A stretch of DNA of 36,305 bases from an uncultured Clostridia bacterium (GCA_944386115.1 CALWZV010000011.1:1-36305), one strand, 5' to 3'. Positions 18,549 to 27,156 are shown, numbered from the stretch's first letter. The notes: a model not told the origin generated them from the sequence alone. A program made the numbers and translations.

Positions 18549-18587
18549 TAGTAATTATCCCCTGGTTAAACCAGGGGATAATTACTA
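18549..18587. terminator. Strong bidirectional terminator between mecA-like gene and phosphoglucomutase
   Basis: A perfect 19-bp inverted repeat (18549-18567 and 18569-18587) with core CCCCTGGTT/AACCAGGGG. The right arm ends in the phosphoglucomutase stop codon (18585-18587), so it serves both convergent genes. Confidence 0.85.
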
Positions 18588-20313
18588 GATTATATTAAGT
18601 TCCAATATATTCTCTTTTAATCTTTTAATTTTATTTTCAGCATCATTCATATTTTTTCCTTTAATTCCTATATAAAATTTAATCTTAGGCTCTGTTCCTG
18701 AAGGTCTTATACAAAACCATGCATCATCTACTAGTTCATAATATAACACATTTGATTTTGGTAATCCCGTAGCTTTTATCTTTCCATTTATTAAATCTTT
18801 TACTTCTTCTTTTTGGTAATCCCTTATTTTTTCTACATTAAAATCTCCGATTTTTTTTATTTCTTCTTTTCTTATTTTACTCATTGATTCTTGAATTTTC
18901 TCTAGTCCTTCAGCTCCTTCTAATGTAATAGAAAAAATATCTTCTTTATAATACCCATATTTTTCATATAAATTTATCATTTGATCCCAAAGGGTTAATC
19001 CTTTAGATTTGTAATATGTTGCTGCTTCACATAATGTCATAACAGCAACTATTGCATCTTTATCTCTAGCATGAGTTCCAACTAAACATCCATAACTTTC
19101 TTCAAATCCAAATAAATATTTATATTTTCCTGTAGACTCATATTCTTCTATTTTTTCACCTATATACTTAAATCCTGTTAACACATCTTGAATCTCTATG
19201 TTATATTCTTTTGCAACTGCATCTGCCATATTTGATGAAACTATACTTTTTATAACAACACCATTTTTAGGCAAATCATTTTTATTTTGTTTTTGACTTA
19301 ATATATATTCCATAATTAAAACAGCTGTCATGTTGCCTGTAAAAGGTTTATATTCTCCGTGTTTTTGCGTCTTTTACATATATTCCTAATCTATCACTAT
19401 CTGGATCTGTTGCCAAAACTAAATCAGCTTCTTTGTTTTTTGCTAATTGTAAAGCTAAATTAAAAGCTTCTTTGTCTTCTGGATTCGGAGTTTTTACAGT
19501 TTTAAAATCTCCATCTGGCATTTCTTGTTCTGGAACTACATATACATTTTTAAACCCAATTTCTTTTAAAATTCTTTGAACTAGCATATTGCCTGCTCCA
19601 TGAAGAGGAGTGTATACAATTTTTAGATTATCAGCTTCCTTTTTTATTATGTCTCCATTTAAAATTAATTTTTTTATTTCTGCAATATATTTATCATCTA
19701 TATCTTTTCCAATAATGTTATATAATCCACATTTTTCTGCTTCTTGTTTATCAATTGTTTTTATCTCACTATAATCTTTAATTGAATTTACTTCTTCAGT
19801 TAATAATTTATCCATCGGATATGTTATTTGCCCACCTGTACTTGAATATACTTTATAACCATTATACTTTGGGGGATTATGACTTGCTGTAATCATTATT
19901 CCTGCTACACAATTTAATAATCTAACTGTGTATGATAATTCTGGAACAGGTCTTAATGATTCAAAAATATATGTTTTAATCCCATTTGCATTTAATATAA
20001 GTGCTGTATGTTCACCAAATTCTTTGGACATTTTTCTTGAATCAAATGCAATTGCGACTCCTCTATCCATAAGCTTTTGTTTTTTTATGTAATTAGCTAA
20101 TCCCTGTGTTGCTTTTCCTACAGTATATAAATTCATTCTATTAGTACCAGCTCCAATTACTCCCCTTAATCCAGCTGTTCCAAATTCAAGTTCTTTGTAA
20201 AATCTATCTTCTATTTCTTTTTCATTGTCCTTTATCTGAATTAGTTCTTCCTTAGTTTTTTTATCGAAAATACTTTCATTACACCATCTATTATATTCTT
20301 CTTTGTAGTTCAT
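18585..20313 (-). CDS. pgcA: Alpha-phosphoglucomutase/phosphomannomutase, read through one CGG +1 shift
   Basis: Interconverts glucose-6-phosphate and glucose-1-phosphate, feeding UDP-sugar synthesis. Segments 20313-19360 and 19358-18585 join to 575 aa, near the 581 of Bacillus PgcA. Motifs run in order: TASHNPPKYNGYKVY (S144 phosphorylation), DPDSDRLG (D303, D305, D307, metal), GFEESYG (sugar) and RPSGTEPKIKFY (phosphate). At the joint DAKT-G-EYKPFTGNMTA gives glycine 319; without the shift a stop follows after CGG AGA ATA, losing domains 3 and 4. The ATG at 20313 has no adjacent SD; one lies 42 bp upstream behind a hairpin (see separate entry). Second gene after the pyrophosphorylase gene. 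Confidence 0.93.
19357..19359 (-). other. In-frame CGG, +1 shift site in phosphoglucomutase gene
   Basis: Context is AAA ACA CGG AGA ATA TAA. Skipping C gives ACA GGA GAA TAT AAA CCT, i.e. KTGEYKP, which runs directly into the downstream frame. Confidence 0.9.
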
Positions 20314-20363
20314 ATTATTTTGTATAATATATTTAATAATTTAAATACATCATACCCTCCTTT
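20314..20363 (-). promoter_or_regulatory. Displaced SD with bridging hairpin, phosphoglucomutase gene
   Basis: AAAGGAGG (20363-20356) is followed at once by a 34-nt hairpin (20355-20322: 15-bp stem with two G-U pairs, loop AUUA), then 8 nt, then ATG 20313. Folding the hairpin would place the SD 8 nt from the start, the optimal distance. It begins 2 bp after the stop of the upstream gene. A near-copy precedes the pyrophosphorylase gene. Confidence 0.6.
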
Positions 20364-20365
20364 CT

Positions 20366-21598
20366 TTACTTATTTTTACTCAAGTAGTTATAATATAACT
20401 TTCTTGATGTGTCTGGACTGTCTTCTCCATCTTTGTTTTTAACTGGTGCAAATTCTTCATCCCTTTTTACTCTTAAAATGACCATATCATCTAATCTTTC
20501 AAATGCATCAAACAAAAATGCTTCAAACTTATAACTATTTGGTTCTTCTGGATTTATTATTTCTCCCTTTTCATTCATGTATGAATTTTTCTTAAATGCT
20601 GCATGATAAGGCAATTTTTCTTTACTCAAATTTTCTAAGGATTTTATATTGAACAAATTAAACAAAACATGTGCCTCACCATATACAAATTCATTATTTT
20701 CATCTTTTTTTTCTGCCATTTCTTTTGAAATCTCAGTATACTCAATAACATATGGTTTATTATTTTTTCTACAAAAGATTCCTACCTTTTCATTCTCATC
20801 TTTTTTTACAATTGATTTACTTCCTGCTAGTACCTTTTTATCTATACATATTCCCATAAATATTGGATCTACCATTTTTATAAGAGGGTTGTCTACACCT
20901 CCAATAAAAATCCATTCAATATTTTGCTTTTTCATATCTTCTATTATTCCATTCTTTTCTGCTGCTTCAAATACTCCACCATGACCATTTGCAGCTTCTT
21001 TTATAAGACCATTTTCGCCAATCATTAAGTTTCCTTTTGTATCAATAACTGGTAGCTCATCTTGTATAAAAAATTTTATTTTTTCTTTTGGATATCCAAA
21101 AAAGTTATTTTCAGCAAAATATTTCTCTGTTTCATCATTATTTTCTTTACTAGTCATTATATACCATGGAATAGTTGTCCTATATTTTTCATTCCCATTT
21201 TTTAATGATTCACAAAGAATTTGAAAAAGCGATTTATTATTTTTTTCGTCCAATATAAAAGTCCCTTTAGGTCCCATATGTCCTAATCTAGTCCCCTGTC
21301 CTCCAGCCATAGTAATAACCGCCAATTTTCCATTTTGTATTGCTTCATTTCCTATTTTTTCATATTTCTTTTTATCTTCATCTGGAATTTTTTCTTTATC
21401 AATATATTTCATTGGTGTTATAATTGAATTTTCTATTTTGCTATTATTCTTTATATTTTCATATAGTTTGATAATTTGTTCAAAGTCTATATGGCTTATC
21501 TGTTTTCTTAATTTTTCCTTTACATTATCTGATGCTCTATTATAAAAATTTAGTAAGTTTACCTGATTATATTTTTTTAATAGCTCAACTGTTTCCAT
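20366..21598 (-). CDS. UDP-sugar pyrophosphorylase (UDPGP/UAP1 family)
   Basis: A 410-aa nucleotidyltransferase making UDP-sugar from UTP and a sugar-1-phosphate, in the family of eukaryotic UDP-glucose and UDP-N-acetylglucosamine pyrophosphorylases. The nucleotide loop MAGGQGTRLGHMGPKGTF is complete; FIGGVDNPLIKMVDPIFMG and the uridine/sugar region ANGHGGVFEAAE are also typical. ATG 21598 is chosen over ATG 21607 because it sits 10 nt after the hairpin and aligns with the phosphoglucomutase start. Sharing an operon with phosphoglucomutase suggests UDP-glucose, though UDP-GlcNAc is possible. Confidence 0.87.
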   Translation of the reverse strand: METVELLKKYNQVNLLNFYNRASDNVKEKLRKQISHIDFEQIIKLYENIKNNSKIENSIITPMKYIDKEKIPDEDKKKYEKIGNEAIQNGKLAVITMAGGQGTRLGHMGPKGTFILDEKNNKSLFQILCESLKNGNEKYRTTIPWYIMTSKENNDETEKYFAENNFFGYPKEKIKFFIQDELPVIDTKGNLMIGENGLIKEAANGHGGVFEAAEKNGIIEDMKKQNIEWIFIGGVDNPLIKMVDPIFMGICIDKKVLAGSKSIVKKDENEKVGIFCRKNNKPYVIEYTEISKEMAEKKDENNEFVYGEAHVLFNLFNIKSLENLSKEKLPYHAAFKKNSYMNEKGEIINPEEPNSYKFEAFLFDAFERLDDMVILRVKRDEEFAPVKNKDGEDSPDTSRKLYYNYLSKNK

Positions 21599-21649
21599 AT
21601 TAACCATTGTATGATATATTCAATAAGTTAAATAATCATACTCTCCTTT
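21599..21649 (-). promoter_or_regulatory. Displaced SD with bridging hairpin, pyrophosphorylase gene
   Basis: AAAGGAGA (21649-21642), then a hairpin (21641-21609: 7 bp GUAUGAU/AUCAUAC, 7 bp UAUUUAA/UUGAAUA, loop CUUA, one bulged U), then 10 nt to ATG 21598. It differs from the phosphoglucomutase copy at several bases, yet pairing is kept by G-C/G-U exchange. Confidence 0.6.
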
Positions 21650-21680
21650 CTTCAAATAATTATTACTTAAACTTGTTTAT

Positions 21681-21709
21681 ACTATATATCATAATATTTT
21701 TTTCGTCAA
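21681..21709 (-). promoter_or_regulatory. Sigma-A promoter of the pyrophosphorylase-phosphoglucomutase operon
   Basis: TTGACG (21709-21704), 17-bp spacer, TATAGT (21686-21681) on the minus strand. The -35 box sits just after the stop of the upstream gene. Confidence 0.8.
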
Positions 21710-21711
21710 TA

Positions 21712-22227
21712 TTAAACAATTTTCTTAACATATCCTTCAAATACTTTTTCAATTTCCATTTCACCTGATGTATTTAAGATCTTGTCATGCTTATCTAAAA
21801 TCTCTTTCACATTATTATTAAATTGCATTACTTCATAACAATTTATTATAGTTATTTTATTTATTTGCATTGTTTTTAATTTTTCAATAACATTATTAGC
21901 CAAATCTATATAATCTTTATTTCCACATACAATTATAATATTTTCTTTCATATTATTTAAATATATATTTTTTCCTATTTTTTTATTCCTACATAATTTA
22001 GCGCATTTCCAATTTATTTTATTAATTTTTTCTTTTTCTTCTTCCTTTATATTTAGTCTTGAAGTCAGCAACTTTATATCTGTCGTTAAATCTTTTTCTA
22101 AAATTGTTACAATATTAATATTATCTTTTAATTTCTTAACTATATAAGGTAATATCATTGTAACTAAATGAATTTCACTAACAAAAAAACTACATAATCT
22201 TTTTATATTATTTTTTTGATTTAACAT
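21712..22227 (-). CDS. Hypothetical cytoplasmic protein (171 aa)
   Basis: An ORF with ATG 22227 preceded by AAGGGGGATC. It begins MLNQKNNIKRLCSFFVSEIHL and contains a Rossmann-like alternation (NIIIVCGNKDYIDLANNVIE; INKITIINCYEV) and a WKCAKLCRNKK cysteine pair. I do not recognise the family. It is divergent from spoIIR, shares its 175-bp upstream region and may therefore be sporulation-linked. No in-frame CGG. Confidence 0.7.
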   Translation of the reverse strand: MLNQKNNIKRLCSFFVSEIHLVTMILPYIVKKLKDNINIVTILEKDLTTDIKLLTSRLNIKEEEKEKINKINWKCAKLCRNKKIGKNIYLNNMKENIIIVCGNKDYIDLANNVIEKLKTMQINKITIINCYEVMQFNNNVKEILDKHDKILNTSGEMEIEKVFEGYVKKIV

Positions 22228-22295
22228 TAGCAGAGATCCCCCTTTTTAATTATTGCTTTTTCTTTCTTGGTAAATTTTACCATTTTATTATTTAT

Positions 22296-22333
22296 TTGTC
22301 AATCAAAATCGTATACATGATTTCGACATGTAT
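22296..22333. promoter_or_regulatory. Candidate Spo0A-box region upstream of spoIIR
   Basis: TTCGACA (22322-22328) is the exact reverse complement of the Spo0A box core TGTCGAA. A looser TTTGTCAA lies at 22296-22303. The box sits within a palindrome ATACATG (22313-22319)/CATGTAT (22327-22333), in the divergent region shared with the 171-aa gene. Confidence 0.4.
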
Positions 22334-22403
22334 ATTTTAAAAAAATTGGTTAATAATTTTTATTAAGAAATATTTTTACTTTTATATTAGTTGGAGGTTA
22401 TTT

Positions 22404-23048
22404 ATGAAAAATTTATCAAAAATTAAAATTTTAATTATTTTAACAATTTTAATTTTATTATATACATTAATTTCGGCTATATCATATTCAAATGCTGTAA
22501 GTTCTAATTTATCGGAAAATATATTTAGATTACATGTAATTGCTGCAAGTAATTCTGAAGAAGATCAAAATTTAAAATACATTGTACGTGACGAAATATT
22601 AAAATATATGAATGAACTTACTAAAAATGCGACATCAAAAGAGGACGTAATTGAATTAGTTAATAAAAATCTTGGCACATTTAAAGAAATTTCTCAATCA
22701 ACCATTAGAAAAAATGGTTATAATTATAATGTTAATGTTTCTGTTTGTTCATCAGATTTTCCCACAAAGAGTTATGGCGATATAAGCTTACCTGCTGGGA
22801 AATATGATTCTCTTAAAGTAGAAATTGGTGAAGCTTCTGGTCAAAACTGGTGGTGTGTTTTATTTCCTCCTTTATGTTTTGTAGATGTTAGTTCAGGAAT
22901 TGTACCAGATGATTCAAAGGAAATTATGAAAGAAAATTTAAGCGAAGAAAGTTACAATATTATTGCACATGATGAATCTGAGATTAGTTTTAAATTTAAA
23001 ATACTAGAGATATTTCAAAATGTAAAAACTATGATTGCAAATAACTAA
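22404..23048 (+). CDS. spoIIR: Stage II sporulation protein R
   Basis: A 214-aa secreted signalling protein made in the forespore, which triggers SpoIIGA to process pro-sigma-E in the mother cell. An N-terminal hydrophobic segment lies at about 8-27 (ILIILTILILLYTLI). The family sequences FRLHVIAASNSEEDQNLKY and WWCVLFPPLCFVD are present. ATG 22404 follows TTGGAGGT. Two CGG trinucleotides (TCG GCT, TCG GAA) are out of frame. Its normal promoter would be sigma-F type; none was identified with confidence. Confidence 0.93.
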   Translation: MKNLSKIKILIILTILILLYTLISAISYSNAVSSNLSENIFRLHVIAASNSEEDQNLKYIVRDEILKYMNELTKNATSKEDVIELVNKNLGTFKEISQSTIRKNGYNYNVNVSVCSSDFPTKSYGDISLPAGKYDSLKVEIGEASGQNWWCVLFPPLCFVDVSSGIVPDDSKEIMKENLSEESYNIIAHDESEISFKFKILEIFQNVKTMIANN

Positions 23049-23059
23049 TTTAAAGCTAC

Positions 23060-23088
23060 TTGTCAAATGCCAAATTTTATGCTATAGT
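23060..23088 (+). promoter_or_regulatory. Sigma-A promoter of murA
   Basis: TTGTCA (23060-23065), 17-bp spacer, TATAGT (23083-23088). An inverted repeat AAATAGGGT (23092-23100)/ACCCTATTT (23109-23117) lies at the expected transcript start. It may end spoIIR transcription or shape the murA leader. Confidence 0.7.
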
Positions 23089-23140
23089 GTCAAATAGGGT
23101 AGTAATAAACCCTATTTAAATTTATTTTGGGGGTAATATT

Positions 23141-24397
23141 TTGGAAAAACTAGTAATCAAAGGTCCTACTCCATTAAGAGGTGAAGTTAGTATAAGCGGT
23201 GCAAAAAATGCTGCTGTTGCTATTTTACCTGCTACTCTATTAATAAATGGAATATGTACTATAGAGAATCTACCTAATGTAAGTGATGTAAAACAGTTTT
23301 GTGAAATTTTAAAATTTTTCGGAGCCAAAATTACTTGGAATAATGAACATGAAATTACTATTGATACAAGGAATATAAGCAAAACATCTGAATTGGAAAT
23401 TACTCGAACCTTTAGGGCTTCATATTATTTAATTGGTGCTCTATTGGGAAGATGTGGAAAAGTTCAAGTTGGGCTTCCTGGCGGTTGTAAAATCGGTGCA
23501 AGGCCAATAGATTTGCATATAAAAGGATTTGAAGCTTTAGGAGCAAGTGTAGAAGTCTCTCAAGGGAATATTAGTGCCAGAGCAAAAAAATTAGAAGGCA
23601 CTTCTATATATTTGGACATTGCTTCTGTTGGGGCTACAATCAACATAATGCTAGCAAGTGTTCTAGCCGAAGGAACAACAATAATAGATAATGCCGCAAA
23701 GGAGCCTCATATTGTTGATGTTGCAAATTTTTTAAATACTATGGGTGCAGACATTAGAGGTGCTGGTACTGATGTTATAAAAATTAATGGTGTTAAGGAA
23801 TTAAAAAGAGAAGGAACATATTCAATAGTTCCAGATCAGATTGAAGCTGGTACATTTATGCTTGCTGCTGTAGCATCACGTGGTGACCTACTAATAAAAA
23901 ACTGTATTACTAAACACTTAGAATCAATAATTGCAAAAGTAGTAGAAATTGGCGGAATTGTAGAAAGCAATGGTGATAAATTAAGAGTATATTGTAAGAA
24001 AAGACCTAACAGAGCTAATATTAAAACACTTCCTTATCCTGGTTTTCCAACAGATTTACAAGCACAAATGGGAGTTGTTTTGTCAATAGCTAAAGGTACA
24101 AGTATAATTAATGAAAGTATTTTTGAGTCACGCTTTCAATATACAGAAGAACTTAATAAAATGGGAGCTAAAATAACTTCTCAAGGTAAATCTGCTGTTT
24201 TTGATGGAGTTGAAGAGCTAATAGCAGCACCTGTTTGCGTTCCTGACTTAAGAGCTGGAGCAGCTTTAATTATTGCAGGAACAATTGCAAAAGGCACTAC
24301 CGAAATATACCATCTAGAACATATAGACAGAGGTTATGAGCATATTGAAGAAAAATTCAAAAAAATCGGAGCAAATATCGAAAGAATTAAAATTTAA
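23141..24397 (+). CDS. murA: UDP-N-acetylglucosamine 1-carboxyvinyltransferase MurA
   Basis: First committed step of peptidoglycan precursor synthesis: enolpyruvyl transfer from PEP to UDP-GlcNAc, the fosfomycin target. 418 aa, with GLPGGCKIGARPIDLH containing catalytic C116 (so fosfomycin-sensitive type), and SISGAKNAAVAILPA at the substrate loop. TTG 23141 follows GGGGGT by 7 bases. Six CGG trinucleotides occur, all split across codons (AGC GGT, GGC GGT and similar), and the frame stays intact, a useful control for the recoding hypothesis. Confidence 0.95.
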   Translation: MEKLVIKGPTPLRGEVSISGAKNAAVAILPATLLINGICTIENLPNVSDVKQFCEILKFFGAKITWNNEHEITIDTRNISKTSELEITRTFRASYYLIGALLGRCGKVQVGLPGGCKIGARPIDLHIKGFEALGASVEVSQGNISARAKKLEGTSIYLDIASVGATINIMLASVLAEGTTIIDNAAKEPHIVDVANFLNTMGADIRGAGTDVIKINGVKELKREGTYSIVPDQIEAGTFMLAAVASRGDLLIKNCITKHLESIIAKVVEIGGIVESNGDKLRVYCKKRPNRANIKTLPYPGFPTDLQAQMGVVLSIAKGTSIINESIFESRFQYTEELNKMGAKITSQGKSAVFDGVEELIAAPVCVPDLRAGAALIIAGTIAKGTTEIYHLEHIDRGYEHIEEKFKKIGANIERIKI

Positions 24398-24416
24398 TTA
24401 ACAAAGGATGATTTTT

Positions 24417-25202
24417 ATGCTAAAATTCTGTAGCCTTTTTAGTAGTAGCGATGGAAATAGTTTATTTATTAAAAGCGATAGTTCCAGTATTCTTATAGAT
24501 GCTGGTGTTAGCACAAGTAAGATTGTAAATGCTTTATCATCTATAGGTGAAAATATTAATAATATCAATGCAATTTTAATTACACATGAACATTCTGATC
24601 ATATAAAAGGCTTATCTGTTTTGTCAAAAAAATATAATATTCCTGTTTTTGCAAACAAAGAAACTTGGAACTTCTTGCCTAAAGATAAAATTATTGAAGA
24701 AAATCAAAAACAATTTAATATGTATAAAGAATTCAAAATTGGAGATCTAAATATTCTTCCTTTTGAAATACCTCATGATGCAATAAACCCATCTGGATTT
24801 AATATCTCTGTTGGGAATTCTAAAATTAGTGTTGCAACAGATTTAGGTCATGTTACACAAGAAATATTTAATTTATTGAAAAATAGTAAATTTATAATGC
24901 TAGAATCAAATTATGATCCTGAAGTATTAAAATGTTCATCATATCCATATAAATTAAAAACACGAATTGCAGGTCCAAATGGTCATTTATCTAATAATAC
25001 TGCAGGAAAAGTTATATCAAGACTTGTAAATAATGGGCTTAAATCAGTAATGTTAGGACATTTAAGCAAAGAGACTAATTTTCCTGAATTAGCAATGAGA
25101 ACTGTTATTGAAGAATTACAATCATGTAATATTTCGCATGATGCTATAAATTTAAATATTGCAACAAGAATTTGTCCTAGTACAATAATAAATATTGCTT
25201 AA
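24417..25202 (+). CDS. walJ: MBL-fold hydrolase, WalJ/YycJ-like
   Basis: A 261-aa metallo-beta-lactamase-fold protein. The metal motif ITHEHSDHIKG (H57, H59, D61, H62) and later GHLSNNTAG are as in the YycJ family, which is linked to WalRK cell-wall signalling and DNA-end processing. ATG 24417 is chosen over ATG 24408 because AAAGGA is then about 8 bases upstream. It lies 19 bp after murA and likely shares its promoter. Confidence 0.85.
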   Translation: MLKFCSLFSSSDGNSLFIKSDSSSILIDAGVSTSKIVNALSSIGENINNINAILITHEHSDHIKGLSVLSKKYNIPVFANKETWNFLPKDKIIEENQKQFNMYKEFKIGDLNILPFEIPHDAINPSGFNISVGNSKISVATDLGHVTQEIFNLLKNSKFIMLESNYDPEVLKCSSYPYKLKTRIAGPNGHLSNNTAGKVISRLVNNGLKSVMLGHLSKETNFPELAMRTVIEELQSCNISHDAINLNIATRICPSTIINIA

Positions 25203-25244
25203 AATTAAGGCTACCATAACCGGATTTTTAGTAGCCTTAATTTT
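25201..25244 (+). terminator. Terminator of murA-walJ
   Basis: Perfect 14-bp stem: AAAATTAAGGCTAC (25201-25214) and GTAGCCTTAATTTT (25231-25244), 16-base loop. Confidence 0.8.
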
Positions 25245-25305
25245 GAAATAAAACTTTATAGAAAAAAATATTTTATAGAAAGAACTTTTAGATGGGGGGT
25301 TGTTT

Positions 25306-25440
25306 GTGCAGGAAGAAGTTTTACATACAACAAATAAGCCTTTTTCCTGCACAAAAGTAATGACTGATTTTTATTATCTATTCAATATTCTGATTATTTT
25401 TTTGGATAAAATTTTAGAAATAATTTGTCTAACAGTATAA
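25306..25440 (+). CDS. Possible small membrane peptide (44 aa)
   Basis: The region 25245-25548 has no large gene. A 44-codon ORF starts at GTG 25306 shortly after a GGGGGGT tract. It encodes a polar N-terminus and a hydrophobic stretch, LFNILIIFLDKILEIICL. A 12-bp inverted repeat (25303-25314 and 25344-25355, core TTGTGCAGG/CCTGCACAA) overlaps its start and could hide the start codon or be a different regulatory element. Coding potential is uncertain. Confidence 0.3.
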   Translation: MQEEVLHTTNKPFSCTKVMTDFYYLFNILIIFLDKILEIICLTV

Positions 25441-25548
25441 TAAGTGAGAACAAAAATAATTATTTTAAAAAACATTTTTATTTAAAAATTTCCTCGAATT
25501 TAATTGTCTATATATTAATACTTTTTATATATTTTGTCAAGAAAAACT

Positions 25549-26076
25549 TTACGACAAAATTTCCCATAATACAACAGCAGTAATAATTCCAACTACGTCT
25601 CCAATTAGAGCTACTTTTAAGGCAAATCTGTTTTTTTTAATCTTTACAGAGCTTGAATATATTGCAATTGTATAAAAAGTAGTTTCTGTTGATCCCATAA
25701 TTGTAGATGCTATTAGTCCAATTTTACTATCAACCCCATATGTGTTTAAAATATCTGTTGCAATAGCCATACTGCTACTACCAGATATTGGCCTTAATAT
25801 TGCAAGTGGCATTATTTCGCAAGGAATTTTAAATAAATTTAATATTGGTGAAATTAGATTAATTATTAAATCTATTATCCCCGAACTTCTAAGTGCTCCA
25901 ACCGCTACAAAAAGACCTACTAATGTTGGAAATATCTTTAATACTATAAATACCCCTTCTTTAGCTCCAGATATAAATGCATCAAACACTTTTACTTTTT
26001 CTGTAATTCCATAAATTACTATTATTAATATAACTACAGGAATAGAAGCTGCTGATAAATAGTTTACTATATTCAT
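25549..26076 (-). CDS. spmB: Spore maturation protein B
   Basis: A 175-aa membrane protein of the nucleoside-recognition (gate) superfamily. In Bacillus, SpmA and SpmB are needed for spore core dehydration. Visible are GSSSMAIATDIL and STIMGSTETTFYTIAIY, the family signature, and about five membrane segments. It begins 17 bp after spmA on the same strand. Confidence 0.92.
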   Translation of the reverse strand: MNIVNYLSAASIPVVILIIVIYGITEKVKVFDAFISGAKEGVFIVLKIFPTLVGLFVAVGALRSSGIIDLIINLISPILNLFKIPCEIMPLAILRPISGSSSMAIATDILNTYGVDSKIGLIASTIMGSTETTFYTIAIYSSSVKIKKNRFALKVALIGDVVGIITAVVLWEILS

Positions 26077-26093
26077 TAGATTTTATTTTCCTC

Positions 26094-26672
26094 CTATTTT
26101 CCTAATTTTATAAGCATTTTTGTAATAATTATTACAGTTGTAAGTGCAACTATACTAGTAATCCAAATTGGAATAATAACTTCTGATGGTTCTTTTGAAT
26201 TTATAGATGTCCTTAGTGCTATAACTGTTGTTGGTATTAATTGCAAAGATGCTGTATTAATAACTATGAACATTATCATAGAATTTGATAGAGTATCTTT
26301 TTTAGTATTCTTTTCCTGCAGAGAATTCATCGCTTTTAACCCAAGTGGAGTAGCCGCATTTCCTAATCCTAATATATTTGCTATCATATTCATTGATATT
26401 TCTTTATGCACACTTTCTTTTTCACTTATATCTGGAAACAAAAATTTCATAGGTCTTCTTAATATTCTTGTAAGCTTCTCAATAAGACTAGTTTTACTTG
26501 CTATTTCCATTACGCCATTCCATAAACATATTGTGCCTAAAAATGTTATTGATAAATTAACTGCACTTTCAGTTGAATCAAATATTGAAGTATTTATTTC
26601 ATTTACTCTTCCTGTGCAAATTCCATATATAAATGATATAATTATAAATAATGGCCATATAATATTTAGCAT
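26094..26672 (-). CDS. spmA: Spore maturation protein A
   Basis: A 192-aa membrane protein, partner of SpmB. NIWPLFIIISFIYGICTGRV at the N-terminus and ANILGLGNAATPLGLKAM are typical. ATG 26672 follows AGGAGATATT. It starts the spmA-spmB pair and is divergent from abrB. Confidence 0.92.
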   Translation of the reverse strand: MLNIIWPLFIIISFIYGICTGRVNEINTSIFDSTESAVNLSITFLGTICLWNGVMEIASKTSLIEKLTRILRRPMKFLFPDISEKESVHKEISMNMIANILGLGNAATPLGLKAMNSLQEKNTKKDTLSNSMIMFIVINTASLQLIPTTVIALRTSINSKEPSEVIIPIWITSIVALTTVIIITKMLIKLGK

Positions 26673-26804
26673 AATATCTCCTAATTATTAGTAAATCTGT
26701 CTATATATTTCTATTCTTACTATTCAGTTCTTATTCTAAATTAATAAATATAATTTAGATAATCAAAAAAATCTACAATATTTTTACATTTTTTTCCCTT
26801 TTTA

Positions 26805-26860
26805 TTGTTTTTTCTGCTCAAATATGCTATCATTTACTTATGATAAAATTTTTGTCGATT
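26805..26860 (+). promoter_or_regulatory. abrB promoter with downstream Spo0A-like box
   Basis: TTGTTT (26805-26810), 17-bp spacer, TATCAT (26828-26833). TTTGTCGATT (26851-26860) lies just after the expected start, close to the Spo0A consensus. In Bacillus Spo0A represses abrB from boxes in the same downstream position. Confidence 0.55.
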
Positions 26861-26875
26861 AAAGGGAGGTATTTA

Positions 26876-27130
26876 ATGAAGTCTACTGGTATTGTAAGGA
26901 AAATGGATGAACTTGGAAGAATAGTTATACCAATGGAATTAAGAAAAGTTCTTGGAATAGCTGAAAAAGATCCTATTGAAATATATATTGATGGCTCTTC
27001 AGTAATATTAAAAAAGTATGAACCTAGTTGTATATTTTGTAACAACACGAAAAATTTAACACATTATAAAGATAAGTTAGTATGTAATAAATGTGTTACA
27101 AAGTTATCTGATATGATAAAAGCAGAATAA
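26876..27130 (+). CDS. abrB: AbrB-family transition-state regulator
   Basis: An 84-aa DNA-binding swapped-hairpin protein. MKSTGIVRKMDELGRIVIPMELRKVLGI matches AbrB nearly exactly in pattern (over residues 1-28). The C-terminus has C52-x2-C55 and C70-x2-C73, a zinc-ribbon-like tail seen in clostridial AbrB. ATG 26876 follows AAAGGGAGG; a longer in-frame start at 26840 has no such site. It probably represses post-exponential genes until Spo0A is active. Confidence 0.9.
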   Translation: MKSTGIVRKMDELGRIVIPMELRKVLGIAEKDPIEIYIDGSSVILKKYEPSCIFCNNTKNLTHYKDKLVCNKCVTKLSDMIKAE

Positions 27131-27156
27131 AGTGAACTAAATATGTTCACTTTATT
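27126..27156. terminator. Bidirectional terminator between abrB and rsmI
   Basis: AATAAAGTGAAC (27126-27137) pairs with GTTCACTTTATT (27145-27156); T-rich sequence follows on the plus side. It overlaps the rsmI stop codon. Confidence 0.75.

Noticed and set aside
23092-23117. Riboswitch upstream of murA
   Set aside because: Only a 9-bp hairpin is present at the promoter start; no conserved riboswitch core is seen.
24417-25202. walJ-like gene as a beta-lactamase resistance gene
   Set aside because: Motif and neighbourhood fit the YycJ/WalJ housekeeping group and not class B beta-lactamases.
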